DNA of 64,000 bases from NCBI RefSeq assembly GCF_042682685.1, contig NZ_JBHUHX010000039.1, forward strand, positions 60,315-124,314, in the 5' to 3' direction. Positions 62,099 to 64,000 of this stretch are shown one piece after another. The notes beneath the pieces were generated by a model. That model saw nothing but the letters and a program-made list of their open reading frames with translations. It was not told the DNA's origin and did not search any database. Position 1 is the stretch's first letter. The number at the start of each line of letters is the position of its first letter. Source of the DNA: Imhoffiella fuscus (GTDB taxonomy: Bacteria > Pseudomonadota > Gammaproteobacteria > Chromatiales > Chromatiaceae). A program made the translations under genes and the position numbers.

Positions 62099-62338
62099 AA
62101 TCGACGCTCTAGGTGAGTTCCGGAAACATCCTGCCCGTAGTGGGTTGTTTGAGCGGAAACAGCGTCCGGTGTTTGAGTGACGTATTCGGAAAGGGTCGAA
62201 TCCAGGCACCTTGTCTGACTGTTGCAGCTAGAAGTGTATGACTACGTGTTTGGTGAAACCCAAACGGCTTCTTATGCGATGTCTTCGTGGCGAGATTGCC
62301 TGATCATGACGATCCACTAACCCTGATTGAGGAAACTG

Positions 62339-62830
62339 ATGAACCAAAATCGTTGGCCGATTCAACTCGCCGCCTATCCTTACGCCCAGCCACTTCTGAT
62401 CGGTTGGCAGATCGCCGATCACTCTGGTGATCTCCATTGGCCGGAGTACGAACAGGCACTCAATGCCTATCTTGCGTCCCAAGATGAGACTTGCTCCGTC
62501 GGTGAGCGGCGTGAATGGCTAAACAAAAGCCTTGACCAGTTTCGCGCCCTGGCTGCGAAGGGTGACAGTCACATTGGCACGGGGCTCGCTTTAGTTCGAT
62601 TGAATGCCGAGCTGGGCGATCGCCAGGCGGCGATGGATGCGATCGAAAAAATACTGCAGGTAATGCCTTGGCTGGCCGATCCATTGCCAGATGAGTTGCA
62701 AATCCAAATCAATCGTCCTTTTTTGGCGCCCATCGCAAGCTTTGACGGTCGGTTTGTTCAGGGCGATCTGGGCCAGTGGTTGCAGACGGCAATTATGGAC
62801 GCCTTGGCTGTGCTGGATAAGAACGGATGA
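62339..62830 (+). CDS. Unrecognised 163-residue protein
   Basis: From ATG 62339 with GAGGAAACTG before it; an upstream TTG at 62327 is possible. I do not recognise a family. The N-terminal half begins NQNRWPIQLAAYPYAQPLLI with several aromatic and proline residues. The middle (LNKSLDQFRALAAKGDSHIG, LVRLNAELGDRQAAMDAIEK) reads like one or two degenerate TPR-type helix pairs. It lies 240 bp after the giant transferase, same strand, and 203 bp before the methyltransferase. A helper or scaffold role for the glycosylation locus is a guess. Confidence 0.6.
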   Translation: MNQNRWPIQLAAYPYAQPLLIGWQIADHSGDLHWPEYEQALNAYLASQDETCSVGERREWLNKSLDQFRALAAKGDSHIGTGLALVRLNAELGDRQAAMDAIEKILQVMPWLADPLPDELQIQINRPFLAPIASFDGRFVQGDLGQWLQTAIMDALAVLDKNG

Positions 62831-63033
62831 TTTTGCGTGCGATTGCTGATTGACGTTCGCCTAGTGAGGCACTGGCGTTTGGATTTTTAGCCGTAATCAA
62901 AACGATTTTGCGGGCAAGTGCGTGCGGAAAAGTAAGTGATTCAATCCGTTCAATGCTTTTATCTGCTTCGGTCTTTTATGGAAGGCTGGCGAAAGACAAT
63001 ATCGATCAGGGGATTTGACAGGAAAATCATCTC

Positions 63034-63852
63034 ATGACGAAGAATTCGCTCAATCAAGCAATTTTTTCGGCCTTGTCGAAAAGAGATCTTCCTGATCTGT
63101 TGCGTCTAATCGAGAAGGGTTTGGCGAGCGGGCATGATTGGCAAGGGCTTAATGTCAATATAGCCAACCAGATGGTCGAACTGTTTCCATGGGATCTTGT
63201 TCGTAGTCTCCTACCTCGGGGGAGTTTGATTTTGCATGAGAGCGGTTGGGTGCGCTCCTTGCGAGAAAGCCGTCCGGTCAATGTCCAGGGAGACCCCGTT
63301 CCCTGGTTTACCTATCCAGCCATCGATTTTCTCGATGATATGACTCACTCAAGTATGCGGGTATTCGAGTGGGGAAGCGGAACATCGACCATCTGGTGGT
63401 CGCGACGGATTCAGTCGATCTTTTCGGTTGAAGATCATGCCGAATGGTATCGATCTATGAAGCCTGTTCTGCCTTCAAATGCAACTATTATTTTTGCTGA
63501 GGAGGGTCGGTATGTTCATGCGATAGAAGCCGTTGGTGGAGATTTCGATATCATCGTCATTGATGGATCTTATCGAGATTCCTGCTTTGAAAAAGCAAAA
63601 GACTTTGTAAAGGCCGATGGTTTGATTATTTTCGATAATTCGGATCGCGGTGAGCATAACGATTTATTTGTCCGAGCAAAAGCTAGTGGATGGAATCGGC
63701 TAGATTTTTGGGGGTTGACGCCGTCCTATCACTATAAAAACTGTACGTCCGTGCTCTTTAGAGATGTGTCCGCCATTCAGTGCCGAAATGTGCCGTCCGC
63801 TCATCAGGCAAGCGCTGGACTGTCCTGCAGTCAAGCGCTAGAAAGAATTTAG
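63034..63852 (+). CDS. Class I SAM-dependent methyltransferase
   Basis: 272 residues. A helical N-terminal region (about 1-85) precedes a Rossmann-fold methyltransferase. Motif I is VFEWGSGTSTIWW (110-122), the acidic turn after strand 2 is SVEDHAEWY, motif IV-like FDIIVIDGSY lies at 171-180 and LIIFDNSDRGEHND at 198-210. The target is unknown; similar enzymes often sit in surface-glycan or flagellin-modification loci. Base composition is more AT-rich than the flagellar block, hinting at transfer. The last 148 bp of the window (63853-64000) show no complete gene. Confidence 0.8.
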   Translation: MTKNSLNQAIFSALSKRDLPDLLRLIEKGLASGHDWQGLNVNIANQMVELFPWDLVRSLLPRGSLILHESGWVRSLRESRPVNVQGDPVPWFTYPAIDFLDDMTHSSMRVFEWGSGTSTIWWSRRIQSIFSVEDHAEWYRSMKPVLPSNATIIFAEEGRYVHAIEAVGGDFDIIVIDGSYRDSCFEKAKDFVKADGLIIFDNSDRGEHNDLFVRAKASGWNRLDFWGLTPSYHYKNCTSVLFRDVSAIQCRNVPSAHQASAGLSCSQALERI

Positions 63853-64000
63853 TCCAGTGTTTGCGGAATGATAAATCTATTTGTTACGTCCCGTGTGATT
63901 ATCTGCCTCGACGGAGCTATCCTGTGTTCCGAGCCCGCGAGGTGCTAGAGCACTTGAGCCATAAAGTAGCCACGCGCGGAAATCACAGTCATCCTGCTGA

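Noticed and set aside
63900..63998. Frame reading FRAREVLEHLSHKVATRGNH at the right edge, possibly a transposase fragment
   Set aside because: Too short and too weakly similar to any transposase to support a call; the window ends before it can be judged.

Overview
The window is almost entirely one large flagellar, motor and chemotaxis gene cluster from a GC-rich gammaproteobacterium. Gene order (fleQ, fliEFGHIJK, fliLMNOPQR-flhB, flhA-flhF-flhG-fliA, cheYZAB, motCD, cheW, then flgNMA / cheV-cheR / flgBCDEFGHIJKL) follows the single-polar-flagellum plan of Pseudomonas and Vibrio. The accessory genes (an extra FliK with an FlhB C-domain protein, DUF2802, ComFB and HDOD proteins, a TPR-OGT protein) would suit a purple sulfur bacterium of the Chromatiaceae. 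That family assignment is inference from gene content, not from any marker in the window.

Layout. 1-2261 (minus): a MotA/TolQ/ExbB-type channel cut by the left edge, then motB and motA. 2424-4875: an HDOD protein, a ComFB-like protein and a PilZ-like protein. 4963-6345: the sigma-54 activator FleQ. A well matched -24/-12 promoter at 6585-6600 heads fliE through fliR-flhB. flhA, flhF, flhG and fliA follow, then cheY, cheZ, cheA, cheB, motC, motD, cheW, an arginine-rich pentapeptide-repeat protein and a DUF2802 protein. 32581-36738 (minus): flgA, flgM (own sigma-28 promoter at 35926-35952), flgN, a second FliK-like protein and an FlhB C-domain paralogue. 36937-38842: cheV and cheR. 38908-38923: a second strong sigma-54 promoter, heading flgB through flgL. 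A FliT-like small protein closes the flagellar block.

The promoters suggest the usual hierarchy. FleQ with sigma-54 would drive the basal body, export and hook genes, and FliA released from FlgM would drive late genes. No flagellin, cap (FliD), FliS or FleSR two-component gene lies in the window. There are two complete stator pairs (MotAB, MotCD) and a possible third channel subunit.

The right-hand 13 kb is accessory. A decayed IS3-family transposase (50820-51172) borders a single 10.8 kb gene (51344-62098). It encodes about 3,584 residues: five in-frame tandem copies of a [TPR array + SPINDLY-type O-GlcNAc transferase] module. The last copy carries a His-to-Gln change in a conserved active-site-region motif. 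An unrecognised protein and a SAM-dependent methyltransferase follow. Next to filament-junction genes, this looks like a glycan-modification locus, possibly for flagellin. It is the most unusual thing in the window.
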